DNA from: Kribbella amoyensis
GTDB lineage: Bacteria > Actinomycetota > Actinomycetes > Propionibacteriales > Kribbellaceae
Direction of reading: 5' to 3'
Assembly: GCF_007828865.1 (NCBI RefSeq)
Contig: NZ_VIVK01000001.1
Span: forward strand, 3,906,001 to 3,970,000
DNA: 64,000 nt
The stretch's first letter is position 1; every line of letters begins with the position of its first letter. The translations under genes and the position numbers were made by a program. This document shows, piece by piece, positions 52,289 to 61,569 of the stretch. Under the pieces are notes generated by a model. The model worked only from the letters and a program-made list of their open reading frames with translations. It had not been told where the DNA came from and did not search any database.

Positions 52289-53653
52289 GTGGATCCCATG
52301 ACGACATCTCGGCGTAATTTCCTTCGCCTGACCGGCGGTGCCGCCATCGCCGCCGGCCTGGCCGCGTGCGGTACCTCCGGTCCGCAGAGCTCCGGCGGTT
52401 CCACCGGCGGTACGAACGGTGGCGGAGGCGGCGGTGGCGCCACCTACTGGTTCCTCACCGGGCAGCCGCAGCAGGCCATCCGGGAGGCGCAGGTCAAGCG
52501 GTTCAACGACGCCAACTCGGGCAGCCAGCTGAAGACCACCGAGTTCCAGAACGACGCGTTCAAGCAGAAGATCAAGACCGCGATCGGGGCCGGCCAGGCA
52601 CCGACGCTGATCTGGGGCTGGGGTGGTGGCGGCCTGAAGAGCTACGTCGACGCGAACCAGGTCGAGGACCTGACCAGCTGGTTCGGCGAGAACGCCGAGC
52701 TGAAGAACGGGATCTTCCCGTCCGCGTTCGGGGCCGCCTCGGTCGGCGGCAAGATCTACGCGATGCCGGTCGAGACGACGACGCCGATCGTCCTGTACTG
52801 GAACAAGAAGGTGTTCGAGAAGGTCGGGGCCGAACCGCCCAAGTCCTGGGGCGACATCATGGACCTGGTGCCGAAGTTCAACGAGCAGAACATCGCGCCG
52901 TTCTCGCTCGGCGGCCAGTCCCGCTGGACCAACATGATGTGGCTCGAGTTCCTCTACGACCGGATCGGCGGTCCGGAGGTCTTCCAGGCCATCTACGACG
53001 GCCAGCCCGACGCCTGGAACGACCCGTCCTCGATCAAGGCGCTGACCGAGGTACAGAACCTGGTCAAGGCGAATGGCTTCATCAAGGGCTTCTCCTCGAT
53101 CACCGCCGACTCCAACGCCGACCAGGCGCTGCTGTACACCGGCAAGGCCGCGATGATGCTGCACGGCGCCTGGACGTACGGCGGGATGAAGGCCGACGGC
53201 GGCGACTTCGTCACCGGCGGCCACCTCGGGTACATGAACTTCCCGCCGGTCGACGGCGGCAAGGGCGACCCGTCCAACACCGTCGGCAACCCCGGCCAGT
53301 ACCTGTCGATCTCGTCGAAGGCGAGTGACGCGGAGAAGGAGACGGCGAAGAAGTTCCTGGCCAACAACACCCTGGACGAGGCGTCGGTCGAGGAGTGGGT
53401 GAAGTCGGGCAACATCCCGGTGGTGAAGAGCGCCAAGGACAAGCTGTCCTCGGTCAGCGACGCCAACGACAAGGCCTGGCTGGAGTTCGTCTACGACACC
53501 TCGGCGAACGCCAAGACGTTCTCGCAGTCGTGGGACCAGGCGCTCAGCCCGGCCGCGGCCGAGACGCTGCTCGACAACATCGCCAAGCTGTTCCAGCTGT
53601 CGGTCACCCCGCAGCAGTTCGCGAGCAACATGAACGCGGTGATCGGCAAGTGA
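52289..53653 (+). CDS. ABC transporter sugar-binding lipoprotein (family 1)
   Basis: A 454-residue extracellular binding protein. Tat signal TTSRRNFLRLTGG and lipobox GLAAC near residue 27, then a Ser/Gly-rich linker. Family-1 features include FNDANSGSQLKTTEF, LIWGWGGGGLKSYVDA, KIYAMPVETTTPIVLYWNKKVFEKVG and GKAAMMLHGAWTYGG. GTG 52289 has GGAG 6 bases upstream and is better placed than ATG 52298. It should deliver a xylo-oligosaccharide or xylose to the two permeases that follow. The stop overlaps the next start (GTGA). Confidence 0.92.
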   Translation: MDPMTTSRRNFLRLTGGAAIAAGLAACGTSGPQSSGGSTGGTNGGGGGGGATYWFLTGQPQQAIREAQVKRFNDANSGSQLKTTEFQNDAFKQKIKTAIGAGQAPTLIWGWGGGGLKSYVDANQVEDLTSWFGENAELKNGIFPSAFGAASVGGKIYAMPVETTTPIVLYWNKKVFEKVGAEPPKSWGDIMDLVPKFNEQNIAPFSLGGQSRWTNMMWLEFLYDRIGGPEVFQAIYDGQPDAWNDPSSIKALTEVQNLVKANGFIKGFSSITADSNADQALLYTGKAAMMLHGAWTYGGMKADGGDFVTGGHLGYMNFPPVDGGKGDPSNTVGNPGQYLSISSKASDAEKETAKKFLANNTLDEASVEEWVKSGNIPVVKSAKDKLSSVSDANDKAWLEFVYDTSANAKTFSQSWDQALSPAAAETLLDNIAKLFQLSVTPQQFASNMNAVIGK

Positions 53654-54576
53654 CGGCGGTCGTTCCGCCCGGCGCCCGGGCCGTGGTGCGCTCACCGGCC
53701 ACCGGCGCCGGACGGAGCGGCCCGGTGGCCTGGATGGTGCTGCCCGCGCTGGTGATGTTCGTGGTGTTCGGCGTCGTCCCGCTGGTCGGGGTGCTGGTGC
53801 TGAGCTTCACCCAGTGGGACGGCCTCGGCGCGATTACCCCGGCCGGGGTGTCGAACTGGCGGGTCGCGCTGCAGGACCCGGGGCTGTACCACGCGCTCTG
53901 GGTGACGTTCGAGATCATGATCCTGTCCTGGCTGGTGCAGACCCCGATGAGCCTGTTGCTCGGGGTGTTCCTGGCCGGCCGGCAGCGGTACCGCGCCTTC
54001 CTGGCCGTGCTGTTCTTCATCCCGTTGCTGCTCAGCTCGGCGGCGATCGCGATCACCTACAAGGCCCTGCTCGACCCGAACTTCGGTCTCGGTCCCGGGC
54101 TGCACCTGAGCCTGCTCACCCAGGACTGGCTGGGCAAGTCCAACCTGGCCATCGCGGTGATCATCTTCATCGTGTCCTGGCAGTTCATCCCGTTCCACTC
54201 GCTGATCTATCAGGGCGGGGTACGGCAGATCCCGGTCTCGATGTACGAGGCGGCCGCGATCGACGGGGCCGGCCGGGTGCGGCAGTTCTTCAGCATCACG
54301 GTGCCGCAGCTGAAGTACACGATCATCACCTCGTCGACGTTGATGGTGGTCGGGTCGCTGACCTTCTTCGACCTGATCTTCGTGCTGACCGCGGGCGGTC
54401 CTGGTGACTCGACCCGGGTGCTCGCCCTGCTGATGTACCAGCAGGGGTTCCAGGCCAACCAGATGGGCCTGGCCAGCGTGATCGCGGTCGTCATCGTCGT
54501 CCTCGGCCTGCTGCTCGCGTTGCTGCTCCGGCGGCTCGGCGGCAGTACGACGGCCAGCCAGATGGAAGGAATGTGA
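53650..54576 (+). CDS. ABC sugar permease (MalF/UgpA-like)
   Basis: A 308-residue permease with six transmembrane segments. The first is VAWMVLPALVMFVVFGVVPLVGVLVLSF. The EAA loop is YEAAAIDGAGRVRQFFSITVPQLK near residue 200. GTG 53650 overlaps the binding-protein stop. It forms the membrane pore with the next gene's product. No ATPase gene is in the operon. Confidence 0.93.
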   Translation: MTAVVPPGARAVVRSPATGAGRSGPVAWMVLPALVMFVVFGVVPLVGVLVLSFTQWDGLGAITPAGVSNWRVALQDPGLYHALWVTFEIMILSWLVQTPMSLLLGVFLAGRQRYRAFLAVLFFIPLLLSSAAIAITYKALLDPNFGLGPGLHLSLLTQDWLGKSNLAIAVIIFIVSWQFIPFHSLIYQGGVRQIPVSMYEAAAIDGAGRVRQFFSITVPQLKYTIITSSTLMVVGSLTFFDLIFVLTAGGPGDSTRVLALLMYQQGFQANQMGLASVIAVVIVVLGLLLALLLRRLGGSTTASQMEGM

Positions 54577-54577
54577 G

Positions 54578-55471
54578 ATGGCGGCGGTGACCAGCGAACC
54601 CCGGGCGACGGCGCGACCGGCCGGCGGCGGTGGGGTACCGATCGGGCGCAAGCTGCTCCGGATGAACTGGCTCGGCGGGACCGCGGGCTGGCTCTGGCTG
54701 GTGATCGTGCTGGTCCCGCTGTACTGGATCGTGGTCACCAGCTTCAAGGCGCAGAGCGCGTACTTCAGCCAGAACCCGTTCGCGCCGCCGGCCGATCCGA
54801 CCCTGGACAACTACCGGCTGGTGATCGAGTCGGACTTCCCGCGGTACTTCCTGAACAGCGTGATCGTGGCCGCCGGGACCGTGATCCCGGCCGGCGCGAT
54901 CGCGTTCATGGCGGCGTACGCGATCGTCCGCGGCGCCGGCAGCCGGTTCCTCGGGCTGACCAACGGGCTGTTCCTGATGGGCCTGGCGATCCCGCTGCAG
55001 GCGACGATCATCCCGGTCTATCTGCTGATCATCCGGATGCACCTGTACGACAGCCTGCTCGCGCTGATCCTGCCGTCGATCGCGTTCGCCATCCCGTTGT
55101 CGGTGCTGGTGCTGACCAACTTCATCCGGGACGTGCCGAAGGAGCTGTTCGAGTCGATGCGGGTCGACGGTGCCAGCGAGTGGGACATGCTGCGCAAGCT
55201 CGCCCTGCCGCTCACCCAGCCGGCCCTCGTCACGGTCGGGATCTACAACGGCCTGGCCGTCTGGAACGGTTTCCTGCTGCCGCTGATCCTGACCCAGAGC
55301 CCGGACAAACGGACCCTGCCGCTCGCACTGTGGACGTTCCAGGGCCAGTACTCCGTGAACGTGCCGGCCGTACTAGCGTCGGTGGTGCTGACCACGTTGC
55401 CGATCGTCGTCCTCTACGCGATCGGGCGACGGCAGCTGCTGAGCGGTCTGACCGCCGGGTTCAGCAAGTGA
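54578..55471 (+). CDS. ABC sugar permease (MalG/UgpE-like)
   Basis: A 297-residue permease. Helix 1 is WLWLVIVLVPLYWIVVTSF, and the EAA loop is FESMRVDGASEWDMLRKLALPLTQPAL near residue 192. ATG 54578 starts 1 base after the upstream stop, with AAGGA in the end of the preceding gene. With its partner and the binding protein it imports the operon's sugar for the cytoplasmic GH3 enzyme and XylA. Confidence 0.93.
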   Translation: MAAVTSEPRATARPAGGGGVPIGRKLLRMNWLGGTAGWLWLVIVLVPLYWIVVTSFKAQSAYFSQNPFAPPADPTLDNYRLVIESDFPRYFLNSVIVAAGTVIPAGAIAFMAAYAIVRGAGSRFLGLTNGLFLMGLAIPLQATIIPVYLLIIRMHLYDSLLALILPSIAFAIPLSVLVLTNFIRDVPKELFESMRVDGASEWDMLRKLALPLTQPALVTVGIYNGLAVWNGFLLPLILTQSPDKRTLPLALWTFQGQYSVNVPAVLASVVLTTLPIVVLYAIGRRQLLSGLTAGFSK

Positions 55472-55534
55472 CCTGACCCCTCGGAGGCAGCGCCGCCTCC
55501 GCCGTGAAGACCCCCAAGAGACGGAGACCATCAC

Positions 55535-56701
55535 ATGACCGATGCCGACTTCACGCCCACCCGGGACGACAAGTTCTCCTTCGGGTTGTGGACCGTCGGT
55601 TGGCAGGGTGTCGACGTGTTCGGTGGCGCGGTCCGGCCGGTGCTGGACCCGGCCGAGGCGGTGCGCAAGCTGGCCGAGCTCGGCGCGTACGGCATCACCT
55701 TCCACGACAACGACGTGTTCGCCTTCGACGCGTCGCCGAGTGAGCGGGACGCCGCACTGAAGCCGTTCCGGGCGGCGCTGGAGGAGACCGGGATCGCGGT
55801 GCCGATGGTGACCACGAACCTGTTCTCGCATCCGGTGTTCCGCGACGGCGGGTTCACCAACAACGACCGCGACGTGCGCCGGTTCGCGATCCGCAAGGCC
55901 GCCGATCAGCTCGACCTGGCCGCCGAACTGGGGGCCGAGACCTTCGTGGCCTGGGGCGGTCGCGAGGGGGCCGAGTCGGGTGCGGCCAAGGACGTGCGGG
56001 CCGCGCTCGACCGGTACAAGGAGGCCTTCGACCTGCTCGGCGCGTACGCGATCGAGCAGGGCTACGACATCCGGTTCGCGATCGAGCCGAAGCCGAACGA
56101 GCCGCGCGGTGACATCCTGCTGCCGACGATCGGGCACGCGTTGGCGTTCATCGAGTCGCTGGAGCACTCCGAGCGGGTCGGGCTGAACCCGGAAGTCGGG
56201 CACGAGGAGATGGCCGGGCTGAACTACGCGCACGGGCTGGCCCAGGCGCTGTGGCACGGCAAGCTCTTCCACGCCGACCTGAACGGGCAGAACGGGCCGC
56301 GGTACGACCAGGACCTGCGGTTCGGCGCCGGCAACGCGCGGGGCGCCTTCTGGACCGTCGACGTGCTCGAGCACGGTGGGTACGAAGGGCCGCGGCACTT
56401 CGACTTCAAGCCGCCGCGGACCGAGGACCTGGACGGCGTCTGGGCGTCGGCCGCGGGCTGTATGCGGAACTACCTGATCCTGCGGGCGAAGGTCCGGGCG
56501 TTCCGCGCCGACCCGGAGGTCCAGGAGGCGCTGCGGGCCGCGCGGCTGGACCAGCTCGCCCAGCCGACCCTGGCCGAGGGCGAGAGCATCGCGACGCTGC
56601 GGGCCGAGGCGTTCGACCCGGAGGAGGCCGGCCGCCGCGGGATGGCGTTCGAGCAGCTGGACCAGCTGGCCATCGAGCACCTGTACGGCACCCGCGGCTG
56701 A
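55535..56701 (+). CDS. xylA: Xylose isomerase
   Basis: A 388-residue TIM-barrel enzyme of the short (actinobacterial) class converting D-xylose to D-xylulose. Near-identical in pattern to Streptomyces enzymes: [15 protein letters not shown], catalytic H57 and D60 in [29 protein letters not shown], and metal and substrate residues in [26 protein letters not shown] and [10 protein letters not shown]. It is 64 bases after the second permease gene and probably in the same operon. It confirms that the locus feeds xylose catabolism; xylulokinase is not in the window. Confidence 0.97.
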   Translation: MTDADFTPTRDDKFSFGLWTVGWQGVDVFGGAVRPVLDPAEAVRKLAELGAYGITFHDNDVFAFDASPSERDAALKPFRAALEETGIAVPMVTTNLFSHPVFRDGGFTNNDRDVRRFAIRKAADQLDLAAELGAETFVAWGGREGAESGAAKDVRAALDRYKEAFDLLGAYAIEQGYDIRFAIEPKPNEPRGDILLPTIGHALAFIESLEHSERVGLNPEVGHEEMAGLNYAHGLAQALWHGKLFHADLNGQNGPRYDQDLRFGAGNARGAFWTVDVLEHGGYEGPRHFDFKPPRTEDLDGVWASAAGCMRNYLILRAKVRAFRADPEVQEALRAARLDQLAQPTLAEGESIATLRAEAFDPEEAGRRGMAFEQLDQLAIEHLYGTRG

Positions 56702-56766
56702 GGCGTCGCGGCCACCCTTGACCGGAGTGCCGATCGGGCGGGACGCTCCGGACAGGGGTGGTCGCG

Positions 56767-57144
56767 ATGAGTTCTTACTGGAGTACCGAGACCGGGCTGG
56801 CGCAGCTGACGACAGCCAGCGGGAGCGAGTTGCGGTCCGAGCAGGCGTTGTACGCCGGGGACGCGCTCACCTCGCCGAACGGGCGGTACCGGCTGGCGTA
56901 TCAGGCCGACGGGAACCTGGTCCTGTACGGGCCGTCGGGCGCGTCGGCCTGGTCGTCGGGGACGTCGGGTCAGCCGGCCGGGCTGTGCACGATCGACAGC
57001 GACGGGAACCTGACCATCTACGGCCCCGGGATGCGGGTGCTGTGGTCCAAGCCGCACGGCGAACGCCGGGTGAACGCGCGGCTCGTCGTCCAGAACGACG
57101 GCGACGTCGTCCTCCTCGGGGATCCGGTGCCCGAACAGCAGTGA
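56767..57144 (+). CDS. Bulb-type (mannose-specific) lectin domain protein
   Basis: A 125-residue beta-prism II lectin. Sugar-binding-type motifs QxDxNxVxY appear as YQADGNLVLYG (about 46-56) and DSDGNLTIYG (about 78-87), and a third, degenerate as VQNDGDVVLLG, near the end. No signal peptide is visible from ATG 56767; GTG 56758 adds only three residues. Secretion route is therefore unknown. Single gene; a hairpin at 57144-57182 ends it. Confidence 0.85.
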   Translation: MSSYWSTETGLAQLTTASGSELRSEQALYAGDALTSPNGRYRLAYQADGNLVLYGPSGASAWSSGTSGQPAGLCTIDSDGNLTIYGPGMRVLWSKPHGERRVNARLVVQNDGDVVLLGDPVPEQQ

Positions 57145-57182
57145 ACCACCGGCGGCCGCTCGGGGGAGCGGGGCCGGTGGTT
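57144..57182. terminator. Nested hairpin between lectin and GlsB-type genes
   Basis: Outer arms AACCACCGGC (57144-57153) and GCCGGTGGTT (57173-57182) enclose CCGCTC/GAGCGG. It lies between convergent genes and is probably bidirectional. Confidence 0.7.
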
Positions 57183-57189
57183 CGTGGTC

Positions 57190-57444
57190 TCAGCGCTTGT
57201 TCTTGGCGGCGAGGCCTTCGGCAGTGCCGACGAGCAGCACCGAGGCGATCACCGCGACGACGAACCCGAGCACGTTGAGCTCGAAGAACCCGCCGGTCCC
57301 GAGGAAGGTGGCCACCGTGCCACCGATGAGCGAGCCGGCCAGGCCGAGCAGCAACGTCCACAGCAGGCTCAGCCTCTGCTTGCCCGGGGTGAACAGCCGA
57401 GCCAGCGCCCCGATGATGAGCCCGGCGACGATGAAGCCGATCAT
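57190..57444 (-). CDS. GlsB/YeaQ/YmgE family membrane protein
   Basis: An 84-residue protein with three transmembrane segments and the glycine-rich pattern of the family (GFIVAGLIIGALARLFTPG, LGLAGSLIGGTVATFLG). Often annotated as transglycosylase-associated and stress-induced; the true function is not established. AGGAG lies 8 bases before ATG 57444. Confidence 0.9.
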   Translation of the reverse strand: MIGFIVAGLIIGALARLFTPGKQRLSLLWTLLLGLAGSLIGGTVATFLGTGGFFELNVLGFVVAVIASVLLVGTAEGLAAKNKR

Positions 57445-57580
57445 GTCGTGTCTCCTGTGCTTGAGAGGTTGCCTCCACTCTTCCAGTTCCCCGGCGCAAT
57501 CCAAGCCGGAAACCGCCCCCGCCCGCCCCGGACCCGACCCTGGCCGAACCCCTGACCCGCGCGTCCGGGACGGCTCCTGA

Positions 57581-58033
57581 TCAGGACGCCGGGACCTTGC
57601 GGACGAAGGCTTCCTCGGGTTCGAGGACACGGCCGGTGGCGTCGGTGGGCTCGAGTTTGCGCAGCGGGCTCTCGGTGGCGGTGTCGAGCAGGACCGAGTG
57701 CGGTTCGTCGTCGGCGAACAGGTGCGCCTCGCCCCACTGACGCAGGCTGACCAGGATGACGAAGAGGTCGCGGCCCCGGTCGGTGAGGCGGTACTCGTGG
57801 TACGACGTGCCGTCGGCGGCCGGGGCGGTCTCCAGGATGCCGCGGGCGACCAGGTCGCGGAGCCGCGCGGAGAGGATGTTCTTCGCCAGGCCGAGGTTGC
57901 GCTGGAACTCGCCGAACCGGCTGATGCCGTCGAAGGCGTCCCGGACGATCAGCAGCGACCAGCGGTCCCCGATCACGTCGACGGTCCTGGCCACCGGGCA
58001 CTCCGCCCGCTCGTGACTCACGCGTTCCGGCAT
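57581..58033 (-). CDS. HxlR-family transcriptional regulator
   Basis: A 150-residue winged-helix regulator. CPVARTVDVIGDRWSLLIVRDAFDGISRFGEFQRNLGLAKNILSARLRDLVARGIL is the HxlR signature, with the conserved Cys at residue 12 that can act as a redox or electrophile sensor. The C-terminal 50 residues extend beyond the core. ATG 58033 follows GGGGG. It is divergent from the nitrilase-led operon over 125 bases, which contain a good palindrome (58116-58140), so it probably represses that operon. Confidence 0.9.
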   Translation of the reverse strand: MPERVSHERAECPVARTVDVIGDRWSLLIVRDAFDGISRFGEFQRNLGLAKNILSARLRDLVARGILETAPAADGTSYHEYRLTDRGRDLFVILVSLRQWGEAHLFADDEPHSVLLDTATESPLRKLEPTDATGRVLEPEEAFVRKVPAS

Positions 58034-58115
58034 CGCTACCCCCGGGGTCGAACTGGTTCCGCTCGGTCGGCGACCAAGTGGTTGCAAGTTTAAACCGGGT
58101 CCCCTACGCTCCTCA

Positions 58116-58140
58116 AATCGGTTTCAAAGTGAAACCGGTT
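58116..58140. promoter_or_regulatory. Candidate HxlR operator
   Basis: CGGTTTCA (58119-58126), AAG, TGAAACCG (58130-58137), with AT/TT flanks extending similarity. The 8-bp arms are exact. It lies 19 bases upstream of the nitrilase ATG, where binding would block initiation. Confidence 0.6.
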
Positions 58141-58158
58141 CGAGCGAAGGAGTACGCC

Positions 58159-59064
58159 ATGACGACACAGGCGAGCGAGGACACCCGGGTCAGCCCGGTC
58201 CGGGTCGCGGTCGTGCAGTTCGAGCCCCGCGTCGGCGTCGAGAACCTGAAGGCCAATGCCCTGGCCGTGGAACAGCGGCTGGTCGCGGCCGCCGACGAGG
58301 GGGCGCGGTTGATCGTGCTGCCCGAGCTGGCGACCACGGGGTACGTGTTCGAGACCCGCGAGGAGGCGTTCGCCCACGCCGAGGCGGTGCCCGACGGCCG
58401 GACCGTGGAGTCGTTCGCGCGGTTCGCGGCCGAGCGGGACGTGTACGTCGTCGGGTGCGTGGTCGAGCGGGACGGCGAGCAGCTGTACGACACGGCGGTC
58501 CTGGTCGGCCCGGAGGGGTACATCGGCCGCTATCGCAAGACGCACCTGTGGAACACCGAGAAGCTGTGGTTCACCCCGGGCAACGAGGGGTTCTCCGTGT
58601 TCGACACCAAGATCGGGCGGATCGGCCTGCTGGTCTGCTGGGACATCTGGTTCCCCGAGACCGCGCGGATCGTGGCGCAGCTAGGCGCTGACATCATCTG
58701 TATCCCGACCGGCTGGGTGTGGACGCCGCCGCCCTTGTACGACGCGAGCGGGGTCTGCATGGCGGCGTACCTGACCATCACGGCCGCGCACGCCAACAAC
58801 GTCTTCATCGCGACCGCGGACCGGATCGGCCAGGAACGCGGCGCCGGGTTCATGGGCAACTCGCTGATCGCGGGGACCAACGGCTGGCCGATCGACCGGA
58901 TCGCCGGCCCGGACGAGGACACCATCGTGTACGCCGACGTCGACCTGGTCGCGGCCCGGACCGCGCCGATCTGGAACCAGCTGAACGATCTGCACCGCGA
59001 CCGTCGGACCGATCTGTACGACCAGCTGCTCGGCTACACCGGCTCGGCTCCGCTGCCGCGGTGA
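58159..59064 (+). CDS. Carbon-nitrogen hydrolase (nitrilase superfamily)
   Basis: A 301-residue cytoplasmic hydrolase with the full Glu-Lys-Cys triad: E56 in VLPELATTGY, K127 in YRKTHLW and C160 in LLVCWDIWFPE. Family members hydrolyse nitriles, aliphatic amides or N-carbamoyl compounds. WNTEKLWFTPGNEG and WVWTPPPLYDA line the pocket, but the substrate is not predictable. GAAGGAG precedes ATG 58159. First gene of nitrilase-membrane protein-amidase-tautomerase under the HxlR regulator. Confidence 0.92.
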   Translation: MTTQASEDTRVSPVRVAVVQFEPRVGVENLKANALAVEQRLVAAADEGARLIVLPELATTGYVFETREEAFAHAEAVPDGRTVESFARFAAERDVYVVGCVVERDGEQLYDTAVLVGPEGYIGRYRKTHLWNTEKLWFTPGNEGFSVFDTKIGRIGLLVCWDIWFPETARIVAQLGADIICIPTGWVWTPPPLYDASGVCMAAYLTITAAHANNVFIATADRIGQERGAGFMGNSLIAGTNGWPIDRIAGPDEDTIVYADVDLVAARTAPIWNQLNDLHRDRRTDLYDQLLGYTGSAPLPR

Positions 59065-59068
59065 CGTC

Positions 59069-60241
59069 GTGACGACGATCCGCAGTACCTCGCGGCGCCT
59101 GTGGAGTCGCCCGGTCGCCTACACCGTCGGCATCGCCGGTTGTGTGATCGGTTGCGCGGTTCTGGTCACCGTCCTCGCCGGGGAGTTCCGGACCACCGCG
59201 TGGCAACCGTGGGACGGGGAGTACGCCGAGATCGGGCGGCTCGCGATCTGGTTGGTCGCGTCCGTCAGCGAGCCGCAGTACTACGCGGTCGCGTCCGCGT
59301 CGGCGGGTCTGCTCCTCGGTGGGGCGTTCGCGCAGCTGGCGTACCGGCGGTCGTGGACGTGGCAAGGGTTCGTCCAGGCCTGCGGTTCCGGGATCTGGCC
59401 GTGGGCAGTCGGGAGCGGGGTGAGCAGTCTCGTGCTCGGCAACCTCCTGTGGGGATGGACGCTGGGAGCGGGGCAGTGGCAACCGTTGTTCGTCCCGCTC
59501 GTCTCGGTGGCGCCCGCGATCGTCATCCACTTCGGCCCGCGGTGGTCCGTCGCCGTGACGGGGACCGTGCTCGGAGCACTCCTCACGCCGCCGATCGCCC
59601 TGCTCGCGATCAAGTACATCTGCGAGCCGTGGGACCTTCCCCTCGTCGTCGGTGCCACCGGTGGGATGACCGTCGGTGCCGTGATCGCGTTCTGGCTCTG
59701 CGGTCGGCTGCCGTGGATGCCGTCACCTGGTAGGTGGCGAGGGCCGGGTGCAGCGAGTCCTGAGGCGTCGCGGTTCTGGGTTGTGCGGAGGGCGCTGGCC
59801 GACTTCAGCGAGGCGCAGTTCTTCGGCAACGAGTGGGCGAGTGCGGCGCTGATCCTCGGGGCTCTGCTGGTCCATCTGCTCAACCCGTCCTTGCTCGTGT
59901 ACGGCTCGGGTCTGTTCCCCGAGGTGCTCGCGAGCCAGGTCCTCACCGCCGTCGCCGGGGTGCTGCTCTGGCGGCGGAAGTGGGCCGCGCACGGGTTCTA
60001 CCCGACCTTCGTGCCGGTCGTGTCCGTCGCGCCCGCGACCGTGCTGGCCTTCGGTGGGACGGCCCAGTCCGTCGTGGCCGGGGCGTTGCTCGGCGCGATC
60101 GTCGGTCCGCCGGTCGCCGCGGCGATCGCGGCCCGGCTGCCGAACACCTTCCATCCGTTCATCGGGAACGTGGCGTCGATGACCTTGTGTACCGCGGTCG
60201 CCGTGCCGGTTCTCGGTCTGCTTCCGGGATTCGCCGCATGA
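59069..60241 (+). CDS. Polytopic membrane protein with internal duplication
   Basis: A 390-residue protein with about ten transmembrane segments. Two halves are related: WQPLFVPLVSVAPAIVIHFG with VLGALLTPPIA (about 132-175) and YPTFVPVVSVAPATVLAFGG with LLGAIVGPPVA (about 310-350). This indicates a duplicated transporter-like fold. GTG 59069 lies 4 bases after the nitrilase stop, and its own stop overlaps the amidase start (ATGA). It is likely the uptake or export carrier for the operon's substrate. I do not recognise the family. Confidence 0.75.
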   Translation: MTTIRSTSRRLWSRPVAYTVGIAGCVIGCAVLVTVLAGEFRTTAWQPWDGEYAEIGRLAIWLVASVSEPQYYAVASASAGLLLGGAFAQLAYRRSWTWQGFVQACGSGIWPWAVGSGVSSLVLGNLLWGWTLGAGQWQPLFVPLVSVAPAIVIHFGPRWSVAVTGTVLGALLTPPIALLAIKYICEPWDLPLVVGATGGMTVGAVIAFWLCGRLPWMPSPGRWRGPGAASPEASRFWVVRRALADFSEAQFFGNEWASAALILGALLVHLLNPSLLVYGSGLFPEVLASQVLTAVAGVLLWRRKWAAHGFYPTFVPVVSVAPATVLAFGGTAQSVVAGALLGAIVGPPVAAAIAARLPNTFHPFIGNVASMTLCTAVAVPVLGLLPGFAA

Positions 60242-61569
60242 ACTCACCAGGTACTGATTCGATCGTCACCCTCGCGCGAGCGCTTCGCCGGGGCGACACC
60301 ACCTCGGCCGAGCTGGTCGACCAGGCGCTCAGCCAGATCCATCACCAGAACCCGATCCTCAACGCGTTCGTCCTGGTCACCGGCGACGACGCCCGGAAGG
60401 CCGCACGGGTCGCCGACGAGGAACTTGCCGCAGGCATCGATCGTGGCCCGCTGCACGGGATCCCGTTCGCGGTCAAGGACCTGGTCGACGTCGCCGGCCT
60501 GCCGACCACCTGCGGCTCGGCAACCTCGTTCGGCGGCCCGGCCTCGGTCGACGCCGACGTGGTGAAGCGGTTACGGGACTGCGGTGCCGTCCTCGTCGGG
60601 AAGACCACGCTGCACGAGTTCGCGTACGGAGCGACCGGTGACCGCTCGGTCCACGGTCCCTCCCGCAATCCCCACGATCCCGGCCGGATGTCGGGCGGCA
60701 GCAGCGGGGGCAGCGCGGTCGCGGTGGCGTCCGGCATGGTCCCGCTCGCCCTCGGCACGGACACGGCCGGCTCGGTCCGGGTCCCGGCCGCGCTCTGCGG
60801 GGTGGCCGGGTTCAAGCCGGCGTACGACGCGATCTCCAGTACCGGCGTGTACCCGTTGGCGCCGTCGCTCGACCATGTCGGGTTGTTCGCCGGCTCTTCG
60901 GAGGACACGCGGGTCGCGTACGAGGCGATCGTGGGACGGCGGTTGCCGGGTGCGGGTGAACGGTTGAAGGTGGGGTGGATCCCGCCGGGGGAGATCGCGG
61001 TGACGGATCCGCGGGTCGAGGCCGTGGGGTCGGAGCTGGTCCACCGGGCCGGGTTCGAGGTGGCGTCGGTACCGTGGTCGTTCGACCTTGCGCTCTTCGA
61101 CGTTTTCTCAACCCTACAAGGGAAAGAGGCGTACAACGTGCACGCGGGTCACCTCGGAGACGATCGCGATCGCGTGGATCCCGAGGTCCTGGCCCGCCTC
61201 GATCGCGGACGCGGGATCACCTCGGCCGAGTACGCCCGGGCCGACCAGGTACGGCGGGAGTTCCGCGCGATCGTGGACGAGCTGCTCGCGGGGTACGACG
61301 TGCTGGCGTTGCCGACGGTACCGGTGGTGGCGCCGCCGATCGGCGCTCGGTCCGTGACTGTGGACGGGACCGAGCTGGAGGTCCGGGCCGCGTTGCTCTC
61401 GTTGACCAGTCCGTGGAACCTGGCCGGCGTTCCCGCGGTGAGTGTGCCGGTGGGTGCGGTGGACGGGCTCCCGGTCGCGGTCCAGCTGGTCAGTGCCGTC
61501 GGCAACGAGCACCTGTTGTTCGCGGCCGCGCGGTCCCTCGAATCCCCGCTCGACAGGAAGGACACCTGA
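60238..61569 (+). CDS. Amidase (amidase-signature family)
   Basis: A 443-residue amidase with the Ser-cisSer-Lys triad: K80 in PFAVKDLVDVAGLPTT, S155 in RMSGGSSGGSAVAVASG and nucleophile S179 in GTDTAGSVRVPAA. It hydrolyses an amide to acid plus ammonia. Coupled to the membrane protein by ATGA and to the tautomerase by TGATG. Together with the nitrilase it could release nitrogen from one compound in two steps. GatA-type tRNA amidotransferase is unlikely because no GatB or GatC is nearby. Confidence 0.93.
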   Translation: MNSPGTDSIVTLARALRRGDTTSAELVDQALSQIHHQNPILNAFVLVTGDDARKAARVADEELAAGIDRGPLHGIPFAVKDLVDVAGLPTTCGSATSFGGPASVDADVVKRLRDCGAVLVGKTTLHEFAYGATGDRSVHGPSRNPHDPGRMSGGSSGGSAVAVASGMVPLALGTDTAGSVRVPAALCGVAGFKPAYDAISSTGVYPLAPSLDHVGLFAGSSEDTRVAYEAIVGRRLPGAGERLKVGWIPPGEIAVTDPRVEAVGSELVHRAGFEVASVPWSFDLALFDVFSTLQGKEAYNVHAGHLGDDRDRVDPEVLARLDRGRGITSAEYARADQVRREFRAIVDELLAGYDVLALPTVPVVAPPIGARSVTVDGTELEVRAALLSLTSPWNLAGVPAVSVPVGAVDGLPVAVQLVSAVGNEHLLFAAARSLESPLDRKDT